64,000 nucleotides of DNA from Klebsiella terrigena (GCF_006539725.1 NZ_BJNO01000027.1:1-64000); one strand, 5' to 3'; counted from the first letter of the stretch, positions 30,633-40,973 are shown. Numbers and translations: made by a program. The notes: generated by a model from the letters alone, not told the origin.

Positions 30633-32018
30633 ATGAATACAACACATCATATGAGTTATAAACTGTCCCTCATTGCCTCATTAGCGGGGTTGTTGTATGG
30701 TTTTGATTCCGCAGTTATCGCCGGGGCAATTTCTCATCTCAGTAGATATTTTTCACTCGATGCTATCGGTACCGGATGGGCGGTTTCTTCGGTTGTTTTA
30801 GGGTTTATGATAGGCGCGCTGAGCGGACAGTTTATCAATAACTCTTTGGGGCGGAAAAAAGCATTACTGATCTCCGGATTACTGGTTTTTTTAGCGGGGA
30901 TATTCACCGCATTCCCCTATAACTTTACTCTATTTATCCTGTTCAGGATCCTTGGTGGCGTCGGCGTGGGTCTGGGTTCGGCAACCGCCCCCGTGTATAT
31001 CGGCGAAATATCGGCACAGGAAATACGCGGTAAAACGCTGGGGTTTTACCAGATGATGATCGCTTTCGGCATCCTGCTGGTTTATCTGGTCAATGCGCTG
31101 GTCGCCGCACAGGCGCCAGACCAGGCGTGGGCGACCCAATATTCATGGCGCTTTATGTTAGGCGCGATGGCGCTTCCCGGCAGTTTGTTTATGATCCTCG
31201 TCTGCTTTTTGCCAGAATCCCCGCGCTGGCTAATAGGTAAAAACAGGGATGCCGAAGCAAATAAGATAATGAAATATATTAATGGCGAGGGCTATGACTG
31301 TATCGCTGAATTGTCGGAAATTAAACGCTCATTTGCCACTAGCGGAGTCGGAAGCTCAGGAGCCACCACCTCACTATTATCGAAAAAATACCGCCGGGTA
31401 TCATTTACGATCCTCGTCATGGCGCTGCTGGCAAATCTTTGTGGCATTAACGCCGTTCTGTATTATGGCAACGTATTACTTGAAAATATTGGCATCGCAA
31501 ACGAACGCTCCGCCTATTATCAGCAAATTATTATCGGCATCGCATTTTTTGCCGCTGCGGTATGGGCCGTGTATCGGGTGGATAAATATGGTCGACGTAA
31601 GCTCCTGGTCGTCGGATCGTTTGTCTGCTTTGTATCGCTTACGCTGCTCGGAATTTTAATCTGGATGGGCATCACCAGCATCTTTATGCTGGTGATTATG
31701 ATTATCTATATTTTATTTTTTGGCGGAACCGTCGGACCTATTCTATGGATAATTATCCCAGAGCTGTCACCGAATATTATTCGCGGTAAGCTGATGTCGT
31801 GGGCGACATTTTTAATCTGGAGCGGTAGCTTTATTGTCTCCCAGACTTTCCCGATGCTGACGGATAGCCGCTTGCTCAACGAGTGGTTCAACGGTAGTTT
31901 CCCTTTCCTGCTCTATGGATTGTGCTGTCTGCTGTGGTTTTTACTCAATCTCTTCTGCGTAACGGAGACCAAAGATAAATCCCTTGAGCAAATCAGCGCC
32001 GAGATGAGCGCGGCCTGA
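30633..32018 (+). CDS. MFS sugar porter (second of two)
   Basis: A 461-residue twelve-helix sugar porter, clearly diverged from the one at 28649. It has GFDSAVIAGAISHL, LGRKKALLISGLLVF, PESPRWLIGKN, CGINAVLYYGNV and VTETKDKSLEQI. Ile codons of the ATT/ATA type and A+T content are higher than in its neighbours, which may reflect a separate origin. Start choice is uncertain: the first ATG has only a weak GGA, and another ATG lies six codons on. It is the last gene of the rightward operon. Confidence 0.87.
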   Translation: MNTTHHMSYKLSLIASLAGLLYGFDSAVIAGAISHLSRYFSLDAIGTGWAVSSVVLGFMIGALSGQFINNSLGRKKALLISGLLVFLAGIFTAFPYNFTLFILFRILGGVGVGLGSATAPVYIGEISAQEIRGKTLGFYQMMIAFGILLVYLVNALVAAQAPDQAWATQYSWRFMLGAMALPGSLFMILVCFLPESPRWLIGKNRDAEANKIMKYINGEGYDCIAELSEIKRSFATSGVGSSGATTSLLSKKYRRVSFTILVMALLANLCGINAVLYYGNVLLENIGIANERSAYYQQIIIGIAFFAAAVWAVYRVDKYGRRKLLVVGSFVCFVSLTLLGILIWMGITSIFMLVIMIIYILFFGGTVGPILWIIIPELSPNIIRGKLMSWATFLIWSGSFIVSQTFPMLTDSRLLNEWFNGSFPFLLYGLCCLLWFLLNLFCVTETKDKSLEQISAEMSAA

Positions 32019-32042
32019 ATACGACACGACCAGCCTTCAAAA

Positions 32043-32080
32043 AATCACGCTAACCCTGCCCGCCTGCGAGCAGGGTTAGC
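32043..32080 (-). terminator. Terminator between nei and the accessory cluster
   Basis: A perfect 10-bp inverted repeat (GCTAACCCTG / CAGGGTTAGC, 12-base loop). On the minus strand it is followed after four bases by six T residues, so it ends nei. It may also stop rightward transcripts of the sugar operon. Confidence 0.7.
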
Positions 32081-32088
32081 AAGCCGCA

Positions 32089-32880
32089 TTAGCGCTGGCA
32101 GCCAGGGCACCAGTAGAACGGCCTCGAGGAGAGCATGGTTCTCTCGATAAGCGTGCCGCAGCGTTCGCAGGGCTCGCCGTCGCGGTGGAAAACCTTAAAG
32201 CGAAACAGCGCCCCGTGGTGCCGATTTTCATCCACCTGGCCGCGGGTAGTGTAGGACAGACGCGGGATCGCCAGCAGCGCCTGCGCCAGGGCATCGAGCT
32301 GGCTGTCCGTCAGCGCCGAGGCCTTGTGCCGCCCGGTCAACCCAACCTGCCAGAGAATCTCAACGCGCAGGTAGTTGCCCAGCCCGGCGAGGAATGCCTG
32401 GTCCAGCAGCAGGCCGGAAAACTGACGCTGACGGAATTTTGCCGACAGCAGGCGGGCCTTGACCTCTTCCACCGTCAGGCTCATATCCAGCACGTCGGGG
32501 CCGACCCGGAGTAAGAAAGGGTGTACCGCCAGCTGCGCCGGGGTCAATATTTCAATATCCGAAGCGCTGTAGAGCAGCACCGCCTTCTCCGCCGTCTGCA
32601 GCCTGACGCGCAGAATGCGGTTACTCGACGGCTGCTCCCCCGCCGCGACCACGCGCCACACGCCGTACAGCTGATTGTGGCTGTACAGCGTCAGCCCGCC
32701 GGAGAAATGCGTCAACAGGGCTTTACCGCGCGTCTCAATGTGCGTCACCTGCTGACCCACCAGCTCAGACTGCCAAGGCTGCAGCTGCGGGAAGGCAAAC
32801 CAGACCTCGGTCAGAGGTTTGCCTTTAATCGCCAATTCCAGGCTATCCGCCGCGCGGCGGATTTCCGGACCTTCCGGCAT
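32089..32880 (-). CDS. nei: Endonuclease VIII (DNA glycosylase/AP lyase)
   Basis: A 263-residue base-excision repair enzyme for oxidised pyrimidines. Pro2 (the Schiff-base nucleophile) and Glu3 follow the initiator Met in [10 protein letters not shown], Lys53 lies in GKALLTHF, and the C-terminal zinc finger has CERCG and CPGC. Length equals the E. coli enzyme. It is the last gene of the pxp-pcp-nei run, 15 bases after pcp. Confidence 0.97.
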   Translation of the reverse strand: MPEGPEIRRAADSLELAIKGKPLTEVWFAFPQLQPWQSELVGQQVTHIETRGKALLTHFSGGLTLYSHNQLYGVWRVVAAGEQPSSNRILRVRLQTAEKAVLLYSASDIEILTPAQLAVHPFLLRVGPDVLDMSLTVEEVKARLLSAKFRQRQFSGLLLDQAFLAGLGNYLRVEILWQVGLTGRHKASALTDSQLDALAQALLAIPRLSYTTRGQVDENRHHGALFRFKVFHRDGEPCERCGTLIERTMLSSRPFYWCPGCQR

Positions 32881-32895
32881 AATATCGTCCTTCTG

Positions 32896-33540
32896 TTAGT
32901 GCGTCGCGCCGCCGGTAACGCTGAGATCGTCGTCGTGAGTCAAGGATACGGCAATCGCCGTTTCCAGCGCCGCTCGTATCGTTTCCAGCGCCATGCTCGC
33001 CTCGCCGGGATGGGCCGCAGCCTGCTCCGGCAGATACGGAATATGAATAAAGCCGCCTTTTACGCCAGCCTGGCCCTGCAGCTTGTGCAGCAGACCGTAC
33101 ATAACGTGATTACACACGAAGGTCCCCGCCGTTTGTGATACCGAGGCGGGAATGCCCTGCTGGCGCAGCGCGGCGACGATCGCTTTGATCGGCACGCTGC
33201 TGAACCAGGCGGCCGGACCACCGGCCACGATCGGCCGATCGATCGGCTGCTGGCCCTTGTTATCCGGGATCCGCGCATCGTCGACGTTGATCGCCACGCG
33301 TTCAACGGTAATATCAGCCCGCCCTCCCGCCTGGCCAATAGCAAGGGTTAACGCGGGCCTGAGTTCATCCAGCGCGGCGTGAAGCACCGTCAGCGCCTCG
33401 TTAAAAACGCAGGGTAGCTGCCGCGCCACGACGCGCTCTCCGGCAATGATAGCGCCATCGAGTCGCTTTACCACTTCCCACGAAGGGTTAACCGCTTCGC
33501 CATCAAACGGTTCGAAACCGGTGATCAATACGCCCGCCAT
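32896..33540 (-). CDS. pcp: Pyrrolidone-carboxylate peptidase
   Basis: A 214-residue cytoplasmic cysteine peptidase (family C15) that removes N-terminal pyroglutamate from peptides. The triad residues are seen as Glu80 (VERVAIN), Cys143 ([11 protein letters not shown]) and His166 (FIHIPYLP). It is not in E. coli K-12 at this locus. It lies between pxpA and nei, so its product pyroglutamate would be hydrolysed by the PxpABC 5-oxoprolinase encoded just upstream. Confidence 0.95.
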   Translation of the reverse strand: MAGVLITGFEPFDGEAVNPSWEVVKRLDGAIIAGERVVARQLPCVFNEALTVLHAALDELRPALTLAIGQAGGRADITVERVAINVDDARIPDNKGQQPIDRPIVAGGPAAWFSSVPIKAIVAALRQQGIPASVSQTAGTFVCNHVMYGLLHKLQGQAGVKGGFIHIPYLPEQAAAHPGEASMALETIRAALETAIAVSLTHDDDLSVTGGATH

Positions 33541-33581
33541 GCTCCTTTCTCCTCTCCCGGCATCGTTATAGTATGTTGTAA

Positions 33582-34340
33582 CTATCTACCGACCTGGTCT
33601 TCCACCGCCGCGCTAACCTGAACGTGGCGTCCGGCAAACGCCGCGCGTAAACGACGGGCAAACTCCAGCGCGTGCTCCCCGTCGCCGTGCAGGCAGACGG
33701 TTTCCGCCATAACGTGCGCCCACTCGCCGGTAACGCTGCGCACCCGGTGGTGCTGCACCATTTCCAGGGTCTGCGCCAGCGCCTGCTCCTCATCGGCAAT
33801 CAGCGCGCCGGGCTGTGAACGCGGCACCAGGCTGCCGTCGGCCAGGTATCCCCGATCGGCAAACACCTCCTGGCGGGTGGCTAGCCGGTAATGCTGGCCC
33901 GCCCGAATCAGCTCGCTGCCCGCCAGCCCAACCAGCACCAGCTCGGGGTTAAAATCGCGAACGGCTCTGGCAATCGCATCCGCCAGCGGAGCCTCTTTTG
34001 CCGCCTGGTTGTAGAGCATTCCGTGCGGCTTGACGTGCCGCAGCTCGCCGCCCTCGGCGCGGACAATCGCGGCCAGGGCGCCAATCTGGTACAGCGTCTG
34101 GACGTAAACCGTCTCCGGCGGCAGCGCCATCGCGGTACGGCCAAAATTTTGCCGGTCGGGATAGCCCGGATGCGCACCAATCGCAACGCCGTTTTTGAGC
34201 GCCTCGCGCACGCACTGGTGCATCAGCAGCGCATCGCCGGCGTGAAACCCGCAGGCAATATTGGCGGAAGAGACCAGCTGCAAAAGAGCGCTGTCGTTGG
34301 CACAGCCTTCGCCAAGATCGGCATTAAGGTCAATTATCAT
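33582..34340 (-). CDS. pxpA: 5-oxoprolinase subunit A (LamB/YcsF family)
   Basis: A 252-residue subunit of the ATP-dependent 5-oxoprolinase that opens pyroglutamate to glutamate. The family signature DLNADLGEG starts at residue 4, followed by [10 protein letters not shown] and GAHPGYPD, metal/substrate-site motifs of the barrel. It is slightly longer than E. coli PxpA (244), with extra residues at the C-terminus. Its start overlaps the end of pxpC by 11 bases. Confidence 0.96.
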   Translation of the reverse strand: MIIDLNADLGEGCANDSALLQLVSSANIACGFHAGDALLMHQCVREALKNGVAIGAHPGYPDRQNFGRTAMALPPETVYVQTLYQIGALAAIVRAEGGELRHVKPHGMLYNQAAKEAPLADAIARAVRDFNPELVLVGLAGSELIRAGQHYRLATRQEVFADRGYLADGSLVPRSQPGALIADEEQALAQTLEMVQHHRVRSVTGEWAHVMAETVCLHGDGEHALEFARRLRAAFAGRHVQVSAAVEDQVGR

Positions 34341-35262
34341 CGTTAAGCCTCCACGCCAGCTGGTCCAGGTAGCGCTGGCGGTCGGCGCGCGCTTTCAGCG
34401 CCTCCTCCAGCGAGCAGGGAACAAAGTGAATGGGCTGACCCAAAGGAATTTGCGCCAGCTGATACATATCCGCCTCAATGATGCTCGCAATCCGCGGATA
34501 GCCGCCGGTGGTTTGCGCATCGTTCATCAGCACGATCGGCTGACCGCTATGCGGCACCTGCACCACGCCGGGCAGCAGGCCGTGAGAGAGCATTTCGCGA
34601 TCGGTGGTGCGCACGAGCGGCTGTCCCTGCAGGCGGTAGCCCATTCGGTTGCTCTGGGCGCTCAGCTGCCACGGCGAGCGCCAGAAGGAGGCCTGCGAGG
34701 CGCTGTCGAATTCATGATATTCCGGCCCCGGCAGCGCGCGAATGCGGTTGCCGATCGGCAGCTGCCTGACGCCCTGCGGGCCGCTAAACTCGCGGGACGC
34801 TTTGCCCAGTTTCAGCCGATCGCCATCCTGCAGACGTCGTCCTTCCAGCCCGCCAATGCCGACCTTCAGATCCGTGCTGCGCGATCCCAGCACCACCGGC
34901 ACGTCGATGCCCCCCGCCACCGCCAGATAGCTGCGGATACCGTACTGAGGGTTTTTTAGCACCAGATGCTGGCCGGCTTTCGCCGCCGTCCGCCAGCCGA
35001 CCCATACCGGCCTGCCGTCCACCGTCGCCTCACAGGCGGCGCCGGTCAGCGCAAACCAGCAGTCGCGTTCAAAGGCAATATCCACCTGCCCAAGGGTGAT
35101 CTCCAGAGCGGCCGCATTGGCGTCATTCCCTACCAGCAGGTTAGCGATCGTCAGCGACGGCTTATCCAGGGCGCCGCAGCGGCTGATGGCCGACCGACGC
35201 AGCCCTTCCCGTCCACCGTCCTGCACCGAGGTGTACATCCCTGCGCGGATCATCTTCAACAT
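34330..35262 (-). CDS. pxpC: 5-oxoprolinase subunit C
   Basis: A 310-residue protein of the carboxyltransferase C/D (biotin-dependent-like, KipA) fold that acts with PxpB in ATP-dependent pyroglutamate opening. It shows [12 protein letters not shown] near the N-terminus and GYRLQGQPL and PSGQPI-like turns in the cyclophilin-like domain. It overlaps pxpB by 7 bases and pxpA by 11, so the three subunits are translationally linked. Confidence 0.95.
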   Translation of the reverse strand: MLKMIRAGMYTSVQDGGREGLRRSAISRCGALDKPSLTIANLLVGNDANAAALEITLGQVDIAFERDCWFALTGAACEATVDGRPVWVGWRTAAKAGQHLVLKNPQYGIRSYLAVAGGIDVPVVLGSRSTDLKVGIGGLEGRRLQDGDRLKLGKASREFSGPQGVRQLPIGNRIRALPGPEYHEFDSASQASFWRSPWQLSAQSNRMGYRLQGQPLVRTTDREMLSHGLLPGVVQVPHSGQPIVLMNDAQTTGGYPRIASIIEADMYQLAQIPLGQPIHFVPCSLEEALKARADRQRYLDQLAWRLNDDN

Positions 35263-35912
35263 AGGCCCTCCTTTTGCGGCACAAAACGTACCCGGTCGCC
35301 AGAGCGCAGCAGCGCCGGCTCTTGACGCTGCGCATCAAATAGCGCCAGCGGCGTGCGCCCGAGCAGCTGCCAGCCGCCCGGCGTCGCCAGGGGATAGACG
35401 CCGGTTTGCGCGCCGCCGATGCCGACTGAACCCGCCGCAACCTGCAGGCGCGGCTCCGCGCGACGCGGCATCGCCAGCTGCTCCGGCAGGCCGCCGAGAT
35501 AGGGGAAGCCCGGCTGGAAGCCGAGGAACCACACCACGTACTCCACCGACGAATGCAGCTCCACCACCTGCTTCTCCGTCAGCCCGCAGTGGCGCGCCAC
35601 CTCGCCGAGGTCGGGGCCCGCTTCTCCGCCGTAGATGACCGGGATCGCAATCTCCCGCGACTCAGGCTCCAGGGCTTCACTCTCTTCCCACCAGCGCTGT
35701 AAACGTTCAATCGCATCCCACGCCATGAGCTGCGGATGGCGCAGCACCACGGTGATATTGTTCATCCCCGGTATCACATCCACCGCATCTTCATGGTCCG
35801 CCAACCGCTGGGCCAGGCGCCAGATGCGCTTTTGGCTTTCCAGCATCACCGGGGGCTCCAGCTCCAGAACTACCGCCGTTTCGCCTAGCAGATAACAACG
35901 CGCTCGCTGCAC
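35256..35912 (-). CDS. pxpB: 5-oxoprolinase subunit B
   Basis: A 218-residue KipI-like subunit. The conserved segment [20 protein letters not shown] and the [21 protein letters not shown] motif mark the family. The start is GTG ([11 protein letters not shown]), chosen because GGGAGAG lies five bases upstream and E. coli uses the same N-terminus; an ATG twelve codons earlier lacks a site and overlaps ybgI context. It is the first pxp gene, 13 bases after ybgI. Confidence 0.94.
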   Translation of the reverse strand: MQRARCYLLGETAVVLELEPPVMLESQKRIWRLAQRLADHEDAVDVIPGMNNITVVLRHPQLMAWDAIERLQRWWEESEALEPESREIAIPVIYGGEAGPDLGEVARHCGLTEKQVVELHSSVEYVVWFLGFQPGFPYLGGLPEQLAMPRRAEPRLQVAAGSVGIGGAQTGVYPLATPGGWQLLGRTPLALFDAQRQEPALLRSGDRVRFVPQKEGLC

Positions 35913-35925
35913 TTTTCTCTCTCCC

Positions 35926-36669
35926 TTAGGCCGGGTTGGGGATATCAATAAACGTGACGTCCAGATCGGTATTTTCCGTCAGCCATTCGCTGAGGGCGCG
36001 AATGCCGCCACGCTCCGTGGCATGGTGCCCGGCGGCATAAAAATGCAGCGACTGCTCGCGCGCCGAGTGAATGGTTTGCTCCGACACTTCGCCGGTAATA
36101 AAAGCATCGACGCCAAAGCGCGCCGCGCTGTCGATAAAGCCCTGGCCGCCGCCGGTGCACCACGCCACCCGGGAGACTTTTTCCGGCCCGGTATCGCCGC
36201 ACCACAGCGGTTTGCGGCCCAGACGCGCTTCAACCCACGAGGCCAGCTCGAGGCCGGAGACCGGCATCGACAGTTCGCCCCACGGCACCAGAGGTTCAAT
36301 TTCGCCCTTGATAGTAATACCCAGCAGCTGGGCCAGCTGCGCGTTATTGCCCAGTTCAGGGTGAGCATCCAGCGGCAGGTGCCAGCCGTAGAGGTTGATA
36401 TCGTTGGCCAGCAGGGTCTTCAGGCGCTGGCGCTTGATGCCACGAATCGCCGGCGCCTCCCCCTTCCAGAAATAGCCGTGATGGACAATCACCGCGTCCG
36501 CCTGCAGGCGGACGGCCTCATCCAGCAGCGCCTGGCTGGCGGTCACGCCGGTGACAATTCGTTGCACCGTCTCGCGTCCTTCCACCTGCAGGCCGTTCGG
36601 CGCATAGTCGCTAAAGGTCGCGCTATTGAGCTTTTCGTTAATGAGTTGTTCCAGTTCGCTATTTTTCAT
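35926..36669 (-). CDS. ybgI: NIF3-family dinuclear-metal protein YbgI
   Basis: A 247-residue cytoplasmic protein of the Nif3/DUF34 family, which binds two metal ions in a ring-shaped hexamer. Ligand-type motifs are [25 protein letters not shown] and the C-terminal [10 protein letters not shown]. The biochemical function is not firmly known, although a metabolite-repair hydrolase has been proposed. Length equals the E. coli protein. It heads the ybgI-pxpBCA-pcp-nei run. Confidence 0.95.
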   Translation of the reverse strand: MKNSELEQLINEKLNSATFSDYAPNGLQVEGRETVQRIVTGVTASQALLDEAVRLQADAVIVHHGYFWKGEAPAIRGIKRQRLKTLLANDINLYGWHLPLDAHPELGNNAQLAQLLGITIKGEIEPLVPWGELSMPVSGLELASWVEARLGRKPLWCGDTGPEKVSRVAWCTGGGQGFIDSAARFGVDAFITGEVSEQTIHSAREQSLHFYAAGHHATERGGIRALSEWLTENTDLDVTFIDIPNPA

Positions 36670-36866
36670 TGCCGCTCCATCAGGTCGTCAGGTTATCTGC
36701 GAAGATAACATAACGATAACCTCGCTGACCGTCGATAGCACGCGCACGACGCGCTCTATTTTGACTTTTAGCTTAAAGCCGCAATTTGTCTACCCGCCAC
36801 TTCGCGCATTCGTGTATATTTATGCACTATTACAGCATATTAAATAATCAGAAAGCCTTTTAGACC

Positions 36867-36932
36867 ATGAATTTCACTACTAAAGCGCTATTCATGCAGG
36901 AAGATCGACTTTCGCTTTACGGCAGGAACTGA
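36867..36932 (+). CDS. Possible 21-residue leader peptide ahead of dtpD
   Basis: A short frame [21 protein letters not shown] ends seven bases before the dtpD ATG. No strong ribosome binding site is visible (AGAAAGCC is 11 bases upstream). Its last codons cover GGCAGGAAC, which could help dtpD initiation, so translational coupling is conceivable. I do not recognise it, and it may be chance. The rest of the 270-base ybgI-dtpD gap should hold the divergent promoters; nothing else was assigned. Confidence 0.25.
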   Translation: MNFTTKALFMQEDRLSLYGRN

Positions 36933-36939
36933 GCGTTAC

Positions 36940-38418
36940 ATGAACACACAATCATCGCAGCCGCGCGCCATCTACTACGTCGTCGCGCTGCAAATTTGGG
37001 AATATTTCAGTTTTTACGGTATGCGGGCGCTGCTGATTTTGTACCTCACCAATCAGCTTAAGTATGATGACAACCACGCCTACGCCCTCTTCAGCGCCTA
37101 CTGTTCCCTGGTTTACGTTACGCCGATCCTCGGCGGCTTTCTGGCCGATAAGCTGTTAGGCAACCGCATGGCGGTGATGATCGGCGCGCTGCTGATGGCC
37201 ATTGGCCACCTGGTGCTCGGCGCCAGCGAAATCGCCCCCACCTTCCTCTACCTGTCGCTGGCCATTATCGTTTGCGGCTACGGGCTGTTTAAGTCCAACG
37301 TCAGCTGCCTGCTCGGTGAGCTATACGAACCGACCGATCCGCGTCGCGACGGCGGCTTCTCGCTGATGTACGCCGCGGGCAATATCGGCTCGATTATCGC
37401 GCCTATCGCCTGCGGATACGTGCAGGAAGAGTACAGCTGGGCAATGGGCTTCGCGCTGGCGGCCATCGGCATGATCGCCGGGCTGGTGATTTTCCTCTGC
37501 GGCAGCCGTCATTTCCGCCACACCTCCGGCGTCAATCGCGAGGCGCTGCGCGCCCGCCACTTTCTGCTGCCGAACTGGGGCTGGCTGCTGGTGCTGCTGG
37601 TGGCTACGCCGCTGCTGATTACGGTGCTGTTCTGGCAGGAGTGGTCGCTCTATGCGCTGATTGTCGCCACCGTCATTGGCCTCGCGGTGCTGGCAAGGAT
37701 CTATCTGCGGGCGGATACCGCCAAACAGCGCCGGGATCTGCGGCTGATTATTATCCTGACCGGCTTCAGCCTGCTGTTCTGGGCCTTTGCCCAGCAGGGC
37801 GGCAGCTCCATTAGCCTCTACATCGACCGCTTCGTTAACCGCCACGTGATGAGCTACGAAGTCCCGACCGCAATGTTCCAGTCGGTGAACGCCTTTGCGG
37901 TGATGCTCTGCGGAATGGTGCTGGCGTGGCTGGTCAAAGAGAATATCAGCGGCAACCGCACCGTGCGCATCTGGGGCAAATTTGCGCTCGGCCTTGGCCT
38001 GATGAGCGCCGGCTTTTGTATCCTGACCCTGAGCGCCCGCTGGTCGGCAACCTACGGCCACTCCTCAATGCCGCTGATGGTGCTGGGGCTGGCGGTGATG
38101 GGCTTTGCCGAACTGTTTATCGATCCGGTGGCGATGTCGCAGATTACGCGGATTGAAATACCCGGCGTCACCGGCGTGCTGACCGGCATCTATATGCTGC
38201 TCTCCGGCGCCATCGCCAACTATCTGGCGGGGGTTATCGCCGACCAGACGTCGCAGGCTTCGTTCGATTCAGCCGGGGCGGCGCACTACGCGATTGAGGC
38301 CTACATCGACGTATTTAGCCAGATTACCTGGGGCTCGCTGGCCTGCGTCGGCCTGGTGCTGGCAATCTGGCTCTATCACTCCCTGCGGGTCAGGACCCGC
38401 CGCCTGGCGCTGGAGTAG
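36940..38418 (+). CDS. dtpD: Dipeptide permease D (POT family)
   Basis: A 492-residue proton-coupled di/tripeptide importer with 14 predicted helices, matching E. coli DtpD (493). The N-terminal region [16 protein letters not shown] is the DtpD form of the POT motif ExxERFxYYG. [12 protein letters not shown] and [13 protein letters not shown] are further POT signatures. Its 3' end overlaps the convergent phr gene by 29 bases. It may feed peptides to the nearby Pcp/PxpABC route. Confidence 0.96.
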   Translation: MNTQSSQPRAIYYVVALQIWEYFSFYGMRALLILYLTNQLKYDDNHAYALFSAYCSLVYVTPILGGFLADKLLGNRMAVMIGALLMAIGHLVLGASEIAPTFLYLSLAIIVCGYGLFKSNVSCLLGELYEPTDPRRDGGFSLMYAAGNIGSIIAPIACGYVQEEYSWAMGFALAAIGMIAGLVIFLCGSRHFRHTSGVNREALRARHFLLPNWGWLLVLLVATPLLITVLFWQEWSLYALIVATVIGLAVLARIYLRADTAKQRRDLRLIIILTGFSLLFWAFAQQGGSSISLYIDRFVNRHVMSYEVPTAMFQSVNAFAVMLCGMVLAWLVKENISGNRTVRIWGKFALGLGLMSAGFCILTLSARWSATYGHSSMPLMVLGLAVMGFAELFIDPVAMSQITRIEIPGVTGVLTGIYMLLSGAIANYLAGVIADQTSQASFDSAGAAHYAIEAYIDVFSQITWGSLACVGLVLAIWLYHSLRVRTRRLALE

Positions 38419-39832
38419 CGCCTTTGCTGGCGGCTTCCCAGGCTGCCAGCGTCTCCAGCCGCGCCTGCTTGTGATCGACCAGTGGGCGCGGGTACGCCAG
38501 GGTTACGCCCTGCTTATCGGCCCAGACCCACGGCTGGTGCAGGGCCTTTTCCGGCACCGCTGCCAGCTCCGGCAGCCATTGGCGAATAAACCGTCCCGCT
38601 TTATCAAACTTCTCGCCCTGAGTCGTGGGGTTGAAGATGCGGAAATAGGGCGCCGCATCGGTGCCGGTAGACGCCGCCCACTGCCAGCCGCCGTTATTGG
38701 CGGCTAAGTCGCCGTCGATCAGCTGGCTGATGAAATAGCGCTCGCCGGCACGCCAGTCGACGCGCAGATCCTTCACCAAAAAACTGGCAACAATCATCCG
38801 CAGGCGGTTGTGCATCCAGCCCGTCGCGTTGAGCTGACGCATCGCGGCATCGACAATCGGAAAGCCGGTGCGTCCCTCCTGCCACGCCTGCAGCCCCGGC
38901 GCATCGTCGCGCCACGCCACCCTGTCGGTCCAGGCGATAAACGGCCGCCCCTTGCACAGCCCCGGATAGTAAACCATCAGGTGGCGGTAGAACTCGCGCC
39001 AGATAAGCTCGTTGAGCCACACCGACCCGCCCTCGCCGTCCAGCGCGCCGGGCAGCTCCACCAGCAGACGATGCAGGCACTGGCGCGGCGAGAGCACGCC
39101 CGTCGCCAGACACGGCGAAAGCCGGCTGGTGCCCTCCAGCGCCGGAAAGTCGCGCTGCTGGTCATAATCGGCGGCCTTGTGCTGGCAAAAAGCGCGCAGG
39201 CCGGCGATGGCCGCTTTTTCGTCGGCGGCAAACAGCAGCGGATCGAACGCCGTCTGGGGGTAGTCAATCTCCGGCAGGGCGGCGGGCGTCAGCGGCCCGT
39301 TTTTACGCACCTTCGGCGCCGCCACGCACTCCGGCAGCGTCTCGCGCAGGCGGCGAACAAAGGCATTTTTGAAGGGCGTGAACACCTTATACATTTCACG
39401 ACTGCCGGTCAGCACGCTGCCGGGCGGCAGCAGCAGGCTGTCGTCAAACCCCTGGCACACCACGCGGCTCAGCGTTTTCTCCGCCGCCGCGTCGCGCTGG
39501 CGCTCGTTAATTTCATACTGATAGTTGTAAAACAGATGGCTGACCTGCTGCTCCTCGCAGAAGCGGGCCAGCAGGGCGACGCTGGCGGAGAAATCTGTCG
39601 CCTGCGCCACCTGCAGGGCGATACCGCGCTCGGCCAGCGCGGCCTGCAGGCTGCGCAGATGGCTGACGATAAACGCTGCCTGACGCGGCGCCATCCCGTG
39701 CTGACGCCACTGTTCGGGCGTGGCGATAAACAGCGCCAGAACGTGAGCGTCGGGATCGCGGCAGGCCGCAGCCAGCGCCAGATTATCGTGAATGCGCAGA
39801 TCCGCGCGAAACCAGACCAGATGGGTGGCCAT
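38390..39832 (-). CDS. phr: Deoxyribodipyrimidine photolyase
   Basis: A 480-residue class I CPD photolyase that repairs UV pyrimidine dimers with light. The N-terminal antenna domain ([20 protein letters not shown]) binds the folate cofactor. The C-terminal FAD domain has [28 protein letters not shown] and the DNA-contact region [20 protein letters not shown]. It is a little longer than E. coli Phr (472), the extra residues being a Gly/Pro-rich tail encoded over the dtpD 3' end. Confidence 0.97.
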   Translation of the reverse strand: MATHLVWFRADLRIHDNLALAAACRDPDAHVLALFIATPEQWRQHGMAPRQAAFIVSHLRSLQAALAERGIALQVAQATDFSASVALLARFCEEQQVSHLFYNYQYEINERQRDAAAEKTLSRVVCQGFDDSLLLPPGSVLTGSREMYKVFTPFKNAFVRRLRETLPECVAAPKVRKNGPLTPAALPEIDYPQTAFDPLLFAADEKAAIAGLRAFCQHKAADYDQQRDFPALEGTSRLSPCLATGVLSPRQCLHRLLVELPGALDGEGGSVWLNELIWREFYRHLMVYYPGLCKGRPFIAWTDRVAWRDDAPGLQAWQEGRTGFPIVDAAMRQLNATGWMHNRLRMIVASFLVKDLRVDWRAGERYFISQLIDGDLAANNGGWQWAASTGTDAAPYFRIFNPTTQGEKFDKAGRFIRQWLPELAAVPEKALHQPWVWADKQGVTLAYPRPLVDHKQARLETLAAWEAASKGATPAPGGGS

Positions 39833-39867
39833 AAAACTCCTGCTCTTATGCTCTTAATAACGTCTCG

Positions 39868-40356
39868 TTAGCCCTGCATCTCGGGCCAGGGCTTGAAATA
39901 GCGCTGGTCGGCGAGCCAGGGATCGGGAAATTCGCTCATATAGTGTTGGAGGAGGCTCACCGGCGCAAGCAGCGGCTGCTGACCGCGGCGATATTCGTCG
40001 ATCAGCGACGTCAGCTCCTGCTTCTGCTGCGCGGTCAAATGTTCGCGAAAGTAGCCCTGAACATGCATCAGCACGTTGGTGTGGTTGGCGCGGGTGGAGG
40101 GATGGGCCAGCAGCTTCACCAGCCGCTCGCGGTAGGCCACAAAAAATTCCTCCAGCGACGGCCAGCGGGCGATCTCCGCCACGAAGGGACCGATCTGGCG
40201 GTATTCAGGCTGTGAATGGGCCAGCAGTAACAGCTTATAGCGGCTGTGAAAATCCATTAGCCGGCCGCGGGTCAGCCCGTCGCGGCGCAAATTATCCAGC
40301 TCGCCCAGGGTGTAAAGACGGGTTTGCTCATCGTCCTCTAGCCAGTTATCGCTCAT
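39868..40356 (-). CDS. ybgA: DUF1722 protein YbgA
   Basis: A 162-residue protein of unknown function (DUF1722), the usual partner gene of phr. It shows RGRLMDFHSRYKLLLLAHSQ and NTNVLMHVQGYFREHL-type patterns, and WLADQRYFKPWP near the C-terminus. The ATG start is preferred over the GTG directly before it because GGAG is then five bases away. Its end is 35 bases before phr, so the pair is probably one transcript. Confidence 0.9.
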   Translation of the reverse strand: MSDNWLEDDEQTRLYTLGELDNLRRDGLTRGRLMDFHSRYKLLLLAHSQPEYRQIGPFVAEIARWPSLEEFFVAYRERLVKLLAHPSTRANHTNVLMHVQGYFREHLTAQQKQELTSLIDEYRRGQQPLLAPVSLLQHYMSEFPDPWLADQRYFKPWPEMQG

Positions 40357-40404
40357 CACGGCTCCTTTATCGTTAAGAGCTCTCAGTGTAAGCCACTACG
40401 GGCG

Positions 40405-40432
40405 AAAAAAAACCGCCGGTTTTCCGGCGGTT
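40405..40432 (-). terminator. Terminator after ybfA
   Basis: AACCGCCGG-TTTT-CCGGCGGTT is a 9-bp perfect stem with a tetraloop. On the minus strand it is followed by six to eight T residues. It ends ybfA, 25 bases after that gene's stop, and isolates ybgA. Confidence 0.9.
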
Positions 40433-40457
40433 GCTTTATCAGTCGACAGGCTGGCTA

Positions 40458-40664
40458 TCAGTAAAAATCAGCGGCGGCCTTTTCGGCCTGCGCCATCCAT
40501 ACCGGCTGTTCGCTGGTCTTAGCCCATACGCGATGCAGCCAGCTGTAGTAGCGGGCTCTGTCTTTCCAGAACAGCATCACCGGCAGTGCCGCAACGCCGG
40601 CCACGACGGCGAAAGCACGACGTAAGAAGACTACGTGAGCAGGATAAGTTTTGTATAACGCCAT
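40458..40664 (-). CDS. ybfA: DUF2517 small membrane protein YbfA
   Basis: A 68-residue protein matching E. coli YbfA in length and pattern ([21 protein letters not shown]). One hydrophobic segment (about 11-32) suggests an inner-membrane protein. Its function is unknown. GGGAGAG precedes the ATG. It is divergent from kdpFABC. Confidence 0.93.
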   Translation of the reverse strand: MALYKTYPAHVVFLRRAFAVVAGVAALPVMLFWKDRARYYSWLHRVWAKTSEQPVWMAQAEKAAADFY

Positions 40665-40871
40665 AATTTCTCTCCCTTATGTCAGGCCGGCAATCAACGC
40701 CGGTAAAGTTTCAATGTTTCTCTGTGCAAAATAATAGCGCTTTGGTTGTAATTTTACTACTCATCCGACCACTAAAAGCGGCCTATTTAGCCTTTATTTA
40801 CATTCATCCGGTAACTGAGTTACATAAAAGTTAAATTAATACTAACCATTAGTTAAATAATGGTCTTTTGC

Positions 40872-40892
40872 ATTTTTATACTTTTTTTACAC
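40872..40892 (+). promoter_or_regulatory. KdpE-binding site of the kdp promoter
   Basis: The T-rich stretch ATTTTTATACTTTTTTTACA is the sequence bound by phosphorylated KdpE upstream of E. coli kdpFABC and is preserved here about 100 bases before kdpF. The rest of the 309-base ybfA-kdpF gap (40665-40973) is A+T-rich promoter DNA without another gene. Confidence 0.7.
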
Positions 40893-40973
40893 CGCCCCCG
40901 CCGATTTTTGCAAAATCTTTGCGCCGTAATTCCTATCCTGCGGGTAAATCGTAAATACACCCGGAGGTGGATT

